A stretch of 64,000 nt of DNA from Acanthococcus lagerstroemiae. Taxonomy: Eukaryota > Arthropoda > Insecta > Hemiptera > Eriococcidae. The stretch lies in NCBI GenBank assembly GCA_031841125.1, contig CM063114.1, positions 33,563,574 through 33,627,573 on the forward strand, in the 5' to 3' direction. A program made the translations under genes and the position numbers. Under the pieces are notes generated by a model. The model saw only the letters and a list, made by a program, of their open reading frames with translations, had not been told where the DNA came from and made no database searches. Shown here piece by piece: positions 46,131 to 56,961 of this stretch. Numbering within the stretch: the first letter of the stretch is position 1; each line of letters begins with the position of its first letter.

Positions 46131-46356
46131 TAAGCGACCATTTGTTAAAATTAGTTATTAGTATCGTTAGAAAGAGCGTAAAAAGTAGAATTTTTCAAAA
46201 TTGGGCCCCCGATAAAATAATGAGTATCCACGTTGAAAAGAGTTTATCAGTAAACGCTATGTCATATAGTTTCTATATGGCTCTCTTGAACTTCGAATCA
46301 CTTTTTCTAAAAAAAACTGACTTTGTCGCTTGGTTCTGTCTTGTTTAACAGCGTCC
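46131..46356 (-). mobile_element. MITE, GACGCTGTT family, copy 4 (one end damaged)
   Basis: The right end TTGTTTAACAGCGTCC is intact; the left end retains only a GTTA-AATTAGTTATTAGTAT stretch and lacks the terminal repeat. Interior words (AGAGCGTAAAAAGTAGAATT, ATTGGGCCCCCGAT, AACTTCGAATCAC) show it is inverted relative to copies 1-3. Confidence 0.75.
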
Positions 46357-47613
46357 ATAATACGATAATTATACATATATATTGATACACACATTACACA
46401 GTTATTATCTACTCCCCCACCACTCGCAAACCGAGAGTAATTTGGTTCAATAAGTTTGACTTGTCCATTTTAAATGTTGCAATACAGAATCTGCTTTCGG
46501 TAGAAGGGTGTGATTGAGTAGCCCGTTGGAAGGAAAAATTGGGGGGCGTGACAACTCACCCCTGTACACTACGTAGTCAAGTTCGGTTAAGAAAAGCGAA
46601 TGCCCAATTTTGTCATTTTTGAATTTTTTATGTGATTGGAAACAAAATTAGGAGAGAGCCTGAATTTATTTTGAAAAGTTCTGCTTCCAAAACATAATTT
46701 TTTAAGAAAAGATCAAATCATTAGACAAGAGGGACCTACCACACATCATCTTGTTCGTGAGCTGACTAGTTAAATTTGGATGGTGTTTTTCTCACAGAGC
46801 TTAAAGAGCTTAATAAATAGGCATTAATGCTCTTAACCGGAAGAACCGAACTGAAAATTCAAAAGAAGTTTCGAAATAGACTTAGTTGTCTTATTAATTT
46901 TACATTAACACTGTACAGAAGCTTTTCCTACATGTACTTCAAACATTTTGATAAATGGACCAATTGAGATAGTTACACGTCTTCGAATTTGAAAATCGCG
47001 GCTGTCAAGCTGAACTCTGAATAATTATTTTAATATCACTGAAGGTTGGACTGAAAAATTTTGTAAAAATGAAAACCGTAAAATGATTGGTTGTCCTCAG
47101 GATAATAAACCCTATGGGGGGGGGGGGGTGAATTCCGTGGAAATCAGGTGTTTGGTTCGCGCGGAATTTAATTAATTAGAACATAAAATTATATTTTCCT
47201 TGCTAATTAGAGTGACACTGGTAGTGATGAGAGCTCCTCCTGTGTACGGTGCTAATTGGGTCAGAGAGAACAGCTGTGACACCAAATGATTTTTAATTAA
47301 AACTAAGAAGCTGTACCTATCCTTTTGCCACTTTTTAGGATTTAGCCTTCTCACTGTCACTTTGCTCGTACCATGTGTCTGTCTATCTGTAGTACTGGCT
47401 TTATAAAGGGGTTGCAAAGGTTCCTCATGTTCTTGTAAATCCACGGAGAAGTACATCTCGAATGATCAGAAAAGAAATGACACCCCAGGAAACACGAGGT
47501 AAGAAAGAAGACTGGGAGAAGAAAGGACCCATAACTGATCTCATACATCAGAAGGGACCAATCAAATTTTCAGAGAGGCAACTTTCAGTCAGGACGAGGG
47601 GAGCGGGGTAGCG
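46357..47613. other. Non-coding intergenic region
   Basis: No exon is recognised. A G13 run lies at about 47116-47128. Minus-strand frames at 47172-47548 overlap one another in two frames and have no known domain. Confidence 0.4.
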
Positions 47614-48695
47614 ATGGTCTTTTTTATTATGGTATGTTTCGGAGATTATTCACAAGAAGGCACATCTTTGTACGGGGTGAGGCATGTTAGCTCAGAGCAA
47701 GGAGATAAAGGAATGGGTGCTAGGAACTTTAGTTTAACCTTCGATCAGAGCGGGCAGAAAATAAAATACGACTTTCGATTTACCACCGTCAGTGAGGGAG
47801 GATACAGGCTTCATACAAGAAATACAGGCGTAATTTTAAATAGACGAAATAAGACTAAAATAAGAATAAAAACGATGTAAGTTCGAGTTCAAAAAAAGAA
47901 AGTTATCCTGACAGGGGCATATTTAGGCATGGGCTTCATGGGCTATAGTCCGGGGCGCCAAATTTTTAGGAGCGCTCCAGACAGCAAAAAGAAAGAAAAT
48001 CATCTCAAGTCTGAACTTTCATAGAAATTTGCACTACTATTTGGCTAAATTTCTTATATCTTTTTGATCATTCAAGCTCAATAATAGGGGAGAGGGGCGC
48101 CGAGCGCGACAGAATATGAATAGCCCACAGCGGTCACAGGGTTAAATCCGCCACTGTCTCCCCTGAGCGCGGTACGGTATGATATGACGATCGTTGACAG
48201 AAAGTATCAAAATGTCCTAGAAACGCAAAATAGGAATCTCGAATGGACGAAGTATGGTCTGGAAGTCCTAGAAGTAGAACATGGTTCGCAAAATTCCAAA
48301 ATTGAAATTTTACGCGAAAATAGCACCTTACAGACAGTTTGGCTGCGCGGTTCCTCAACTTTCTGAAACTGTGCGTTGTGACTGCAGTGATCTCAGACAG
48401 TTATACCGGTCGCACGAAAATAAAAACGAAATTGAACCTCTACGCGGAAGGTAAAACGTTTACACTGAAAAACAGAGCAGAACTGAGCTTTTCTACTCAA
48501 AAACGTACGGATGCAGAACTAAACTCGCACTCGCGGTTACGAAAAAGCACATTTTCCTCACCATCAGTGTCCAAAACGGTAAGGAACGGGCTAAGAGAGA
48601 TAAAAAAAGTTCAGAAGTTTCAAGGTGAAGGTACAGCCAGAAATAGAAGTTGTAGAAAACAGAGAGGGAGTATTGATTCTTCTATGGAAGAGTAG
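47614..48695 (+). CDS. Candidate uncharacterised gene, structure unresolved
   Basis: An ATG at 47614 opens an 87-codon segment ending at a strong donor (AT/GTAAGT after 47876). Two downstream acceptors restore an open frame with matching phase. One ends at 48200 and leads to a 55-residue tail stopping at 48366. The other ends at 48400 and leads into a second frame stopping at 48695. The first segment reads GVRHVSSEQGDKG, then FSLTFDQSGQKIKYDFRF and RRNKTKIRIK. The second frame has RTKIKTKLNLYAEGKTF. The intron would contain a decayed hAT-like insertion (ends near 47915 and 48157). No family is recognised and transcription is unproven. Confidence 0.25.
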
Positions 48696-49463
48696 CTGGT
48701 TAGAACACGTTGAGATAAAATAAAACAAGCAAAAAAGAATCGCGGGAAATTTAACCAGGATGTCAGAAGAGTTGCGGGGATCAACACTGGCAGGCGAAGA
48801 AAGTGCGACACCATTCATTTTCTGAGATCCCACATTAATTTTGTTTGAGGAGGGAAATCAAGCTGTCAGAGGATGAGGTCTTCATTTGCCTTCCCCTCCC
48901 CTTCCGTTATGGTCTGCAAAAAGACAGAAAATAAAAAAGAAGAGAGACAAAATGGAAACAACAAGAGGGGAATGAATGAATGAAGACTGAAAAATTTGTA
49001 TAGGTAATGCACGTATCTAAAAGGTCCTTCCCAATCATAGAACAGAAAAAAAAAAAATAAGGAAAAAAAAGGTAAAAAGAAAATAGACAAAATTTCTAGA
49101 ATTTAGAGTAAACTATCAAAATAAAATCACCCTACCGAAATAGAATCACTTGCACTAAGGACCCCCAAATACCTATGTATTTTCTTAATAGTTAAGACCC
49201 ACTTTTCCTTGTTTTTAACTGCTCAAATCATTAAATACAAACTGAAACATCTTTTCGCTCGCTTCGCTTGTTAAATTTGGGAACCTGTAGTAGGAAATTC
49301 GTCTGCCTTTCCTTCTCAATGCGATTTGCTTTTTTATGCCCTTGATCACACGACAGAATCTCGGATTCAAAAAACGTGAATTCAACTAATTTCTCTTTTC
49401 ACCTGTTTCAATGATTCATGACTGTTTATTTTATTCATTTATTTTATTCATTCATTTTTGCAG
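48696..49463. other. Upstream region of the large secreted orphan gene
   Basis: Purine-rich tract at 48900-49090 (AGAGAGAC, GGAAAAAAAAGG). TTTTTGCAG ending at 49463 looks like an acceptor, implying an unseen upstream 5'-UTR exon. No coding exon is recognised here. Confidence 0.35.
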
Positions 49464-49488
49464 TGAAATTATACCGAATGAACACATT

Positions 49489-52400
49489 ATGAAGTTGCAG
49501 TATAACTGGATTCTACTATTGCTATTGGTCGGTCTACATGTTCGGGAGGACCATCTGACATACGCAGAAGAAACTTCATTGAAGAGGTACCAGTAAGAAA
49601 ATCAAAATGATATGAAGGCTTATGGTACAGAGATACTCAGATCACGCTTCTTTGAAATTAAGTCAACATTAATTTGAGCGAAATTCGCAACTTCAGGAGC
49701 ATAATTTTCGTTTAAATTTTTCGGATTATTTTGCCATACAAGCAGAGCCGTTCAACCTGAAATTCTAGTAATTTTCATTTTTATTATACCTACTTGACAG
49801 GGGGCGGATTAACCCTTTCTGACTTAGGAAGCAAGATCAAGATTGGCGCCCTCAGCGCCCTGCGTTTGTCTCCGAAAAAAATCCCCTGATGATGCCTTTC
49901 TCTTCTCCGCGCCCTAAGCAAATGCTTTCCATGCTTACGTGTGTGTTAATTCGCTCCTGCTACTTGATTACAGAGAAGTGGAGAATGTTGACAACACCGA
50001 ACACCCAAATAACTACGACTCGCTGGAAAACGCTGGAATACTGCATGCCGGAAACACGACCGCCGACTGTTCGTTAATTATAAGCTGCATGAGTACGAAT
50101 TCTAAAAACGTTGAACGTGAGTATCATCGTCGTATGAAACGCTGCGGTAAACTCTTAAAGTCATACTCGAAGCAAATACATCAAACCGGGCAAGTTACAA
50201 ATTATGAACGAAGCACAGACGAGCACATGAAGTTGAGTTCTGATTCCTCTTTTTACAAGAATAAATCAGATACGAGCACGAATCTTCACAATGAAGTTGT
50301 TGGAAAGCCGCAGAGATGGATGGGAAGAGCAAATGTGAAATTGAGTCACGATTTTCAGTTGATTAAATCCACTGCTCAAGACGTCAGCACAAAAATGGTT
50401 GAAACTGAGACCTTGCAACGGTTCGGAAAAAGTCATTCTAGGACTGGTACAGATCGTCTCAGGGGAACAACGAAGAATACAGTTTTCGAGACCGCATCAA
50501 TTTCGAAGGAAAATAGAACATTGAGTGATAACCACCGCACAACTTCGAACACGCAGGACAACGAAAATCCAGACCAAAATACAAAGATTTCATTAAGCGT
50601 TAATCCAAAACATGATAAAAAAAAACCTAAAGGAATCATTAGAAACATGTTCTCTCAGATAAAGAATGTCATGGAAGGAGGATCCTACAAAGAACTGTCA
50701 CCGAAAAATGGGAGCCGAACAGGTGACTTGGCGCGTCGATCCAAAAGAGACCATTCAAACTTCGAGTGGAATGAGTGAGGTTCAATTATACAAAACCGAC
50801 GGGTGGAGATTAACAACAGGGAATAAGCTTTTTCTGAGGACTCCAGAGAAAAATACAACTAAAGCAACGCCTACTAGAATAAAAGTAATTACTGCAAAAC
50901 CAACAAAAATTTCTCAAACTACTCCGGCCGTGTATGGAGGTCATCCAAACTCGAGTAATGTCCAAGCTAAAATATCTGACTCACATGTGCGTAGTCAGCA
51001 GTTCAGTCCGACCTACACCAACCCTTTGGTCCGGAGTCACTCGATCTTGACTTCAAAAACAATGCCTCAAAAATTATATACTGATACAATTTTAACCGGC
51101 TCCAAGTCAAACTTTGTCACACAGAAGACCAAAACCGATGAAGATTTTAATACATTGGCTATAGACCAGAACTTAACTCGAGCACCTACCATGCGAATTG
51201 ATACCAGAACTTCGGACTCCTTGATACCAGCTGGTTTTCCTGATCAATTTTCCACCTTTCAAAATGCTCCTATAACTCCATTCGTTTCTGAATTCTCGGT
51301 AACAGTGACTCAACCAACTCGCAACGCTGATTATACGCAAATCAACTCATCTGCCGTAAAATCTGGTTCACGCGTTGACAACCAAGAGCCTGAAAATAAT
51401 GCAGATGAGAACTCTACTCAAACAACAATCTTAAAGTTTATTTCAAATAATCCTCTCCACTCCATCGCCACAGCTGTAAAACAAGAACCTCACATTTCAG
51501 AAGAGCTTGAATATGAAGAATACGCAGGTGTATTAAATGTTAGCACTCGAGATTCCACTGGAACATCTAAATTACCTGCCAAAACTACGACACAAATAAA
51601 TGAGTCAGCAAACATGTCCGAACGGATCAGACCACTCGAAGATGATTTCACGATTACAGCACTACCACCACTGCTCTCTTCAGTTTCTGATTATTGGACT
51701 ATAACTAAACCAACGTCTGCGGCTGATATGACTTCTAGACTTGCAGCTCCAAAATCTGAACTGAATCGAGTTGTACAAGAATTTGACAATGGTTTTATGA
51801 ATACACTTCATGCTGATTCGGAAATTTTACCCAAAACAATGATCACGCCAAATGATTCATTGGAGTTATTTGAAACTGCTTCGATTATAACTCAATCAAT
51901 GTCCACTACTGACGACGTAAATGACACCAGGGTTACTGAGGAATCTAGATTCGATTTAAATGCCCAAGAATTTCAATCTGGGCACCCAGAGATCCGTATA
52001 AAAACTTCTATCTCGCCGATGGGCGCACAGGGATCGACGGAGACTGCAGATATTTCAATGCCAGCTAGCTCACACCACCAAAATCACACAGCATCCAGTA
52101 TTTTGTTTTCAAGCCCGTCAATTTTTGATTTTTCAACCACGCCTATCCCAATAACGCTTGTTTATAAGACTTCGGTAAATTCTGAATCGAGCTCCATGGA
52201 ATCTGTATCACATCTGCGTACGCAGGAATCAGTTCAGAATGTAACCATGGAGACACTTGATGTCTCTAATAACTCCCCTCAGACATTCGTCTCCAATGAA
52301 CTATTCGGTTCATCTACTCCTTATTCAATATCTACAACAACGGAACCATCTTCGATTTCATCAACAGTTCTTACACTGTATTTGGATACTGAACAACAGG

Positions 52401-55168
52401 AAGCTACTAGTAATGACAATAGTCATACACCAGATTCATCAATTGGACGAAATCATCTTGTGTTGACATCCAGCGCGCCTTCTGAAGAACTGAACGCTCT
52501 CACAATGGAAAACAACAGTCATCCACCAGTCAGTTCAACTGAATTAGATCATATCGCCAGAGCTGAAAATCTGTTGTCTCGACAAGTTAGCGCAATAAAT
52601 CAACTTGATTCTTTTTCAGCGCCGGAAATGTCGAATCCAGATGTGAATGAACATGTCAGGGGAATGTTGCGAACCATACTTCCCGGAGTAGGCACGTTAT
52701 TAGTCTCAACAGGTGATCCAATGCCATCAGCAAGCTCATTTGAAAGAGGAGACTCGGTTTTTCCTGCAAATTCACACGGCGTCATAGAGCCCACAATAAA
52801 TGAAACGTTAGGAATCACAGAAAACCCGAATATTGTGGAACTGGAACCGGAGACACAGCAGCTAATACAAACTTATGATTCGGCTAAAAGGAAAGAGAAC
52901 AGAAAAGAAATCAGTGTTGGGGCTAAAGAGCCATCAACTGTCACGAGTCTAGGAGATTTGGTGGCTGTTTGGTCAACTGCCACCCCCATTTTTCCAGCGC
53001 CTTCGGCGATGCACCAAGAAAAGTACATCGATGCGGTGGCAGTGACCGAGGACGTTCAAAGTTTTCCCATTGTCAACTTACCAAAAACAACAGCTCTTCG
53101 GAGTGACTTTAACAAAGAGCCAACTCATCCAAATGGGATCTCCGAGAGCCTATTTACCACCCCTTCAGGTCGTCTATCGCCTTCGTCGAGAGTGCAACAA
53201 TTTGATACAATTGTCGGTCGAGAGAAAATTAATCAAGCCTCTCTAGCTATTGAATCTCGAAAATCAGATATCTCTGACGCGAACCCCGACATGCAATTCA
53301 CCGCTCTAAGCAGTACAAATTCGACTGCTGGCAAGTACACTGCTGGTGTTTCCAGCGCAGAATGGTCTCTGATAGTATCTCCAGTAGCTGGAAAATCTCC
53401 GCAACTACCAATTATATTTGATGATTCTGCCACATGGAAAGGTAGAGCTCAAGTTACACAAAAGCCCGCCCCTTTACCGTTGACCGAAATACCTGAGCTT
53501 TCTACTGCTAGCCGTGATACGACTGATCAGTGGAAGTATTCTACTGCCAGTGCATCTGTAATATCCGATGTCTCGAAAATCAATTTGACTATTCATTTTT
53601 CACCGGACGATCAGCCGAGTACCACTTTAGAACTGAAGCATTACCGCCCTTCAGGAATCAATTTCCATTCTGTACATCCTTTCGTTACCGCAAACAGAAA
53701 TTCAACAGCGGACGAGCCATCTCTGGTAAGCCAATTCGATAGCGAAGTGACAGACCAAGATCCTCAACGCTGGTCTTCACTTCCATCGCTGAACCTTAAA
53801 CTTCCACCAATGAATCCTAATGATAACTGGGAAGTGAATGAAGACGATGAATACTTGATTTCGCCACCAGGAGATACCCCTGAAGTTAGTGGACCAGAAA
53901 CAATCGAACACCGAGCGAGTGAAAAGCTAGTTCATCCACATACAAATGACGCACAGTTAGAAAACTTCAGAACTGCCAATCTTCCTGAAGCTGTTGAGTC
54001 GTTGTCGAAGGAATCTGTTCTTCCGGCAATGTTAACATCAGATGGAGATTCTGAGCCCGAAAATTCGCTTCAGAAGTCATTGAATGTTCCTTATCACAGC
54101 ACCATAGAGCAGAATGAAGAAGAATTGAGTAGCAAAGACCAAAGTTGTAATTCAACTTATTGTAGTTACTCGGAGATGAAAGACAGTCATAAGTCTAATA
54201 TTAGGCATAGCTTTACGAATGGAACTGATAAGTTTGGTTATAATCCAACAAATGAAGGTCAGCATATGAGACAGTCAGCAGGTACGAGCCAACTACGAGT
54301 ATTGTCATCAGAACTTGATGCTTTTAATCACCCCAAAGTAGGTGAGCAAACCGCTGTACAATATCAATCACATTCGCTACCATCAAATTTGAATTATCAG
54401 CAAAATGAATCTATTAGCCAAGTCAATTCAACGATATTCGGCCGTAATCCTGCATCCGTTGGCAAATCCATGTCATTCATTGACTGGTGGAACAAAACGC
54501 AAAAAGTGAAACCGGAATTGTCTTCAACCGCTCCTCCAGATACAGACAAGCGCATATCATTTATCGACTGGTGGAACTCAACGCAAAAAGTGAGACCTGC
54601 ATTATCTTCAACTGCTCGGGACACAAACAAGCACTGTCAGAATATTTTCATTATCGGAGAAAGCAATGCGAGATTATTAAAAGCTATTTTGAAATCGCTA
54701 CACGAGGAAGAAGATGATGAAGCGGATTCATCTAGTTCTGAAACAGGATTAAAAATTGGAGAAAGTGATCTGAAAATCAATCGTTCGAACAAGAGAGATC
54801 TGAAAAATCAGCAACCGTTCTTAAAAATTAACTTGCCGACTTCGACAAAGTCTTTCGATAATTCAGAACCAAACGCCTCGCAAGTGGATTCGGATGAAGA
54901 GCTCCTGAGGAAATACTTCCATTTCATAGACCCGGAAGTGTTCAAAAACTTCATGAATGTGTACAAGCAATACCAACCTGAAAGTAAATCGGTTCGGTCA
55001 AAATCGCTGAAGACAAAAAAATCTAGAATCGCGGGCCAACGAAAGATCGCATCAGAACCTGATAATACAATTACCAATACATTGCAAGAATTGGTGCGTT
55101 TGCGGAGTTCTATACCAAAAGCCCTGATTAAACCAAATACTCCAAACCCACAATTATACTTTGACTAG
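49489..55168 (+). CDS. Giant secreted Ser/Thr-rich orphan protein (about 1,733 aa)
   Basis: Proposed exons: 49489-49592, 49974-50722 and 50820-55168, together 5,202 nt in one frame. The first intron is well supported: CA/GTAAGA donor and TTGATTACAG acceptor in matching phase. The protein starts with a basic residue and a hydrophobic core (WILLLLLVGLHV), a clear signal peptide, then a short Cys-containing part (DCSLIISC, MKRCGKLL). About 1,400 residues of Ser/Thr/Pro/Asn-rich mucin-like sequence with many potential N- and O-glycosylation sites follow. Near the C-terminus two 28-residue repeats contain SFIDWWN-TQKV, then an acidic EEEDDEADSSSS stretch, a SNKRD dibasic site and a more ordered segment (LLRKYFHFIDPEVFKNFMNVY). 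No family is recognised. The 50723-50819 intron is inferred, see its own entry. ATTAAA at about 55259 may be the polyadenylation signal. Confidence 0.75.
50723..50819 (+). other. Inferred 97-bp intron or frameshift in the giant orphan gene
   Basis: The upstream frame stops at TGA 50776-50778. The downstream frame opens only after a TAA at 50660. Both are open together from 50663 to 50775. Removing 50723-50819 (donor ACAG/GTGACT, acceptor AACAACAG/GG) joins them in phase and gives an intron of usual local size (89-113 bp). The acceptor lacks a strong pyrimidine tract. The alternative is a one-base frameshift inside 50663-50775, which would keep an RRSKRD convertase site encoded at about 50741-50758. 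Confidence 0.5.
54470..54637 (+). repeat. Coding tandem duplication, 2 x 84 bp
   Basis: Two in-frame 28-residue copies (residues about 1502-1529 and 1530-1557) share SFIDWWN-TQKV-P-LSSTA and end in D-(T/N)-K. The Trp-Trp pair is unusual in an otherwise Trp-poor protein and marks the only obviously conserved unit in its C-terminal part. Confidence 0.85.
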
Positions 55169-55169
55169 T

Positions 55170-56880
55170 GTTTGAATCTTGTATGTATGTCATATGCTTT
55201 TTTATTTTGTCCATGTTGTTTTACCTATATACCTAGATATGTGTTTCCTATTAGTTTTTATTAAATTATTTATTGCAAACTGGGCTAAAGTATGTAGTAC
55301 ATATTCTTACGTGGTACCCTGTGTTTCCATATGAGTTCCTTTTCCTGTATTTTTTAATTAATTAATTTATTTATTCGTTACAGTGCCTATTACAATAAGA
55401 TTTCAATTTGTAGATTAAATTTTCTAATACTTTTTGTTGGGATTGAAAACAAAGTTCTATGCGGAAACTCATGCTTGTACAAGAATCTCTGTTCCAACAG
55501 ATAGATTGAGCTCATATCCATAGAGTGGTGCTAAAGACCGGGGAGGGGGCAGAGTTTGAAATGAGCCAAAGTACTCTGCGACATTCCTGGAATGTTTCAG
55601 ATAATTCTGGTGAAGATGCCGCACCTTTTTTAAATTTGCATCACTATGTAGATTTCAGCATTCCATTCTATCAAGGAAAGGTTAGGGTACATCGTTTGTT
55701 AGTTTTTTTCAAGTTAGAAGCCCCAAATTTTGATGTGAAAACTTGATCGCGCCTATCTTCTCAAAATTATTCGAGTAAGTAGATGTCGTACCATGTTTAA
55801 GAAGACAGCAGCATAAATATATGGAAAATAATAGAATGAGTTTTTAAATACTAAATCTGAAGACAGATTTATCTTTCCAGTGATACCTACCTATGTAGAA
55901 TTATTTATACAACTTAAAATTAAGAGCGGCTACTGGATACCGTGAGCATTTCCTACGCAATACATATTTTCTTTTTCCACTTTTTTTTTTTTTTTTTTTT
56001 TTAATAAGGAATTTGTGCGAGTTTGTAGGAAAATGATTAATACAAAATCTTATAATTATAAATAAAACACAACTGGAGAACTGGACCACCTGTGACTGGG
56101 TAACAACTGGGGGAAAAGTTGCATATTATATTAGCATTATTTATTTTTCTCATTTGCCCTTTAACCTTGTTTCCGTCCTTTGTTAAAGTAAGTTTTTTGT
56201 AATTTGTACTTTGCAGTACTGAATTGTAACTATCAAATGTGTAATAATCTAATAAAACTCCGCATTTAGGTTTTAAGAAATACTGAAGCAGATTAATGAA
56301 CTTCAAGAGTTAATGAACTCTGGGGTATTCGCATATGATGAGTAAGGTAATCAGAGAAGTAATTCAGATAATCCGAATATTTAAAAAAAGGTCAATAAAC
56401 TCTAGTAGGTGAAATACCTTGTTGACATAGGTTACACTGCAGACTTTAGGCTGGAAAACATCGGAGTTCATCCCTTTGGTTACCAATACTTCGCATGTAC
56501 ATAGGTTTAAAAAAAAAAACTGAAGCAATTCAATGAACTTTCGAATAACTTGTACACTTTTTCTTATATATAACTATGTTCCCTTCATAGGGCAGTCAGT
56601 TATGGAAATTTTGACACTGTGACATCTTGTCCATTACAGTATCTTTCCTATACATAATTCACTTAAACAATTTTATTTCAGCTAGTAGGAAATGTAGAAT
56701 GATCCTCTTCATGATATAGTGAAGTGATGAGTTGCAAGCAAGTGCATTTCATAAATCCTAACATAAAAGTGGTCCAGCAGTCGTGAACAGAACAAATTAT
56801 TGGTAAGGTACCCATTTGTGCACGTTTTTCGACGCCTTATACTTGGTTTCAGATAATTAAATATCGCGCGCTCAATTTTT
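55170..56880. other. 3' UTR and intergenic region
   Basis: ATTAAA near 55259 and 55413 could end the preceding transcript. A T22 run at 55981-56002 and A10 near 56509 are simple homopolymers. No exon is recognised; this lies between two convergent genes. Confidence 0.4.
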
Positions 56881-56882
56881 AG

Positions 56883-56888
56883 TTTATT
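56883..56888 (-). terminator. Polyadenylation signal of the gustatory receptor gene
   Basis: TTTATT on the + strand (AATAAA on the minus strand) lies about 75 bp after the gustatory receptor stop codon, the expected distance for a short 3' UTR. Confidence 0.5.
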
Positions 56889-56961
56889 AGTAATAAATAC
56901 GAAACTAAACCTGTACATTATGCTTCTCCAAACTGCTACTCTGAAAGTTTGTGGATCGAAT

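Noticed and set aside
48201..49592. Joining the 48.2-48.7 kb frames to the signal-peptide exon at 49489
   Set aside because: The available donors have phases that run into a stop (TGA at 49464 or a later TGA) when joined to the acceptor at 49463.
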